A stretch of DNA of 64,000 nucleotides from Helianthus annuus (lineage: Eukaryota > Streptophyta > Magnoliopsida > Asterales > Asteraceae), in the NCBI RefSeq assembly GCF_002127325.2, contig NC_035436.2, positions 123,042,771 through 123,106,770 of the forward strand, read 5' to 3'. Under the pieces are notes generated by a model that saw only the letters and a list, made by a program, of their open reading frames with translations, was not told the DNA's origin and did not search any database. The position numbers and the translations under genes are program-made. Below are positions 61,846 to 64,000 of this stretch, one piece after another. The first letter of the stretch is position 1. Each line of letters starts with the position of its first letter.

Positions 61846-64000
61846 TGTAACACCTTGAAAATTTATGTCCAATAAAGTATAAACACGTGTCATAAGCTCT
61901 GAACGTGAGAAAGAATACTTTGGAGGGACTAAAGTTGACAAACAGGGAAACTATGTGAATATAAGGGTCCAAAGTGTCAACAATGGATAAATATATTCTA
62001 AAATAGCCCTACATAATGTTTATACCTTCCAACGAATAAATCATGGATCATACGAAGCGAAACATAAAGGAAAGTGAGGAATTACAAACTACAGGGGCTA
62101 AAAGTGTCAACATGTGCAAAGTATACCTCTGAGTGACCTTTTGGCAGACCCGAAGCTTTGTAACGGTAAAATATACTCACTAGAATATGTGGTTAAAATT
62201 TCATAAAGTTTCGTTATCGTATGAGAAAGTTATGATCAAATTCGTGTTCGAGGGGTTAAAAGCGTCAACATTGAATTCTATGGCCTTATGAGTGGTTACA
62301 AGGTTAGTCAAGGACTTAACCAAGTTAGTAAAAGTCCCAAGGCCCTTAAAAATCAAGTTAGAAGGCTGGAAATGCAATTTAAGGACTTAAAACCACGTTA
62401 CAAAGGACCAGGGACTGAAATTGCAAAGTTTGAAAACTTATTGACTGATCAGACAGGTCAGGCGGCCCGCATTAGAATCCCTGGTAACCCCAGGCGAGCC
62501 GCATCAGACTCCCAGCATCAGATTTCGTGGACAGCTGCCATTTCAGGACTGTTAACCGACTTTGAGAGCTTGTTTTATATACCAGGGGCTGCCCCAATGG
62601 TATTTCATGCATAGGGGGCACCTGTAATGATCTTGTATCATGTGTAGACTTGTGTGTCACCATCCTATGAGATCAAAATTAGTATATAAGGGACTTGAAG
62701 TTGTGAACAATTCATGCATTCATTTACAACTTTGCACAAGTTCATTTCTGGAGCTCTCTGGACTTCAAGCACTCTTCCTTAGGCTCTCTAATCTCAATTA
62801 GGACTCTTGTAAGTGTCCTTAACCCTTCCTAATTCGTTTTAGCTTAGTTAATTAGCTAAAAGTCAAAACCGTCGTAATAAAGGTTTGACTTCGTGATTAA
62901 TTAAAATGTGCTCTATCAAATCACGAATTAAAAGTACCTTTAAGTAGGTAATTATGTGGGTAACAAACCCTTAAAAGGGTATTTCCAGATTCCCACTCTA
63001 ACTATGTTAATTGTCGAGTCAAAGCTTGTTATAAAAAGTCAACAGAAAGGTTATTTGCGAATTAATACATAATTAGCAATGTAGGATGCATGCAACCTGT
63101 TTAATCATTAAAGTAACTTGGTAATTAATATAAGAACATGTTCCAACATGTTCAACACGACAATTTTCAGTTTAGGCTCGGTTTGGAATCGAAAGTCGCA
63201 AAGTTTGACTTCTGCTTTGCCTTTCAGTTCTGACCCGTTTAAGCCGAGGTTAGGATTGCCTTAGAGCTTCTTTTGAACCTATTTACATGTTAGTATAACT
63301 CTCTGAGATTATACAACTTGGTTCATTAGATATCCTATTCACATGCATGTTTCCGTTAATCGCTTATATGTTGACCATTATGCCCATTTGACCTTAAAAC
63401 GTGATTTTTGAAAATGTAAAAGGGTAGGCACCTTAGCTACTGATTTATAAACTTGCACCCAAAATTTGAAGTCAGTTTGAGGTCTAGATTAAGAGTTATG
63501 CTCAATAGCGTAATTAAGAGCTTCTTTACTAATTAAATGGCGTAAATTACGTATAGCCTATCAAAACCCAAATTTTTATACAAAACTTTTTACCCACTGT
63601 TATAAAATGATACTTTGGGATTTTTGGAGATTTTTATTTATTTTTAGGCTGAGCATAACTTAGTGATCTAAGATTAATTCGGTTTATGCCGGTTTTGCCC
63701 TTTTAGCCATAAAATGAGTTTTACAAAACCTTTTGACCTCAAACCAATTTCTACTGATTTGTTATGATAAATAAATTATTTTGAGCCTTCTGGAATATTA
63801 AAAATATCAGCTTTTTACAGAAAACCCGGAAATGGCTCCAAATCGCCTTTTTAGGCATTTTTAACGCATAAGTGTGCTCTAAAACCTTATTAAACTTAGA
63901 GGATTGAACCTACTGATGTAATTAGTGAATTTTTATATTTTAAACAGTAGGCAAATGTTTTGAACTCAGAATTCCAGAATTGACCTTTTAGGCACATGTG
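61846..64000 (+). repeat. 3' LTR of Chr-2, partial
   Basis: It matches 41079-43234 of the 5' LTR and continues past the window edge. About 1.4 kb of it, the target duplication and the rest of Chr-4 are outside. Confidence 0.93.

Larger units (their letters stand above)
41079..64000 (+). mobile_element. Chr-2: chromovirus with 3.6-kb LTRs and an extra sense ORF, right end outside window
   Basis: The 5' LTR is 41079-44666. The 3' LTR starts at 61846 and runs out of the window. Over the 2155 bp that can be compared, I count about 35 substitutions (1.6%). The interior has a primer site, an extra ORF (44857-46074), a hairpin array, gag-protease (47103-48896), the inserted Chr-3, then RT to chromodomain (59015-61809). 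Integrase and RT motifs are chromovirus (Tekay-like). Three lesions in gag-pol besides the insertion make it non-functional. Confidence 0.9.

Overview
The window is a plant nuclear intergenic region made almost entirely of nested LTR retrotransposons. I see no convincing host protein gene, tRNA, rRNA or CRISPR array. Plant origin is shown by Tat-clade Ty3/gypsy elements with a second archaeal-type RNase H and an antisense gene, by chromoviruses with an iMet-like primer site, and by spliceable plant introns. The style of the gag and accessory ORFs suggests a eudicot, probably Asteraceae, but that is an impression and was not tested.

Left stack (1-38286). The oldest layer is a decayed minus-strand chromovirus, called Chr-1 here. 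Its body is 28097-34076 and its right LTR is 34077-38286. Its left LTR survives in two pieces (3660-4452 and 26429-28096). A Ty1/copia element cuts that LTR on the left (end of its 3' LTR at 3659, start outside the window). A Tat element, Tat-A (4453-26428), is inserted further along. Tat-A in turn carries a solo LTR (8973-9710) and a second, much younger Tat element, Tat-B (10863-21552), which splits its integrase. Every junction whose two sides lie in the window has a 5-bp target duplication. The Chr-1 right LTR preserves the empty sites for the copia and Tat-A insertions.

Right stack (38287-64000). After about 380 bp of unassigned sequence comes a chromovirus LTR fragment, Chr-4 (38690-41078). 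It is cut by Chr-2 (41079 to beyond 64000, LTRs of about 3.6 kb, plus strand). The gag-pol of Chr-2 is cut by a minus-strand chromovirus, Chr-3 (48897-59014). LTR divergence counted by eye agrees with the nesting: Chr-1 about 4-5% (sampled), Tat-A about 2.6%, Tat-B 5/730; Chr-2 about 1.6%, Chr-3 under 1%.

The most interesting content is accessory. Tat-A and Tat-B each carry a four-exon gene on the antisense strand. In Tat-A it is open through all exons with GT-AG introns, although gag-pol is full of stops. Downstream of its stop codon lies an array of hairpins with conserved loop strands and different but complementary stems. Most stem mismatches become G-U pairs only on the antisense strand. 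Chr-2 carries an unrelated sense accessory ORF before gag. It is followed by five small hairpins with a constant CTGCGY loop and covarying stems, whose single wobble pair works only on the sense strand. The recurring arrangement 'accessory ORF followed by a same-strand hairpin array' is the best candidate here for something undescribed.
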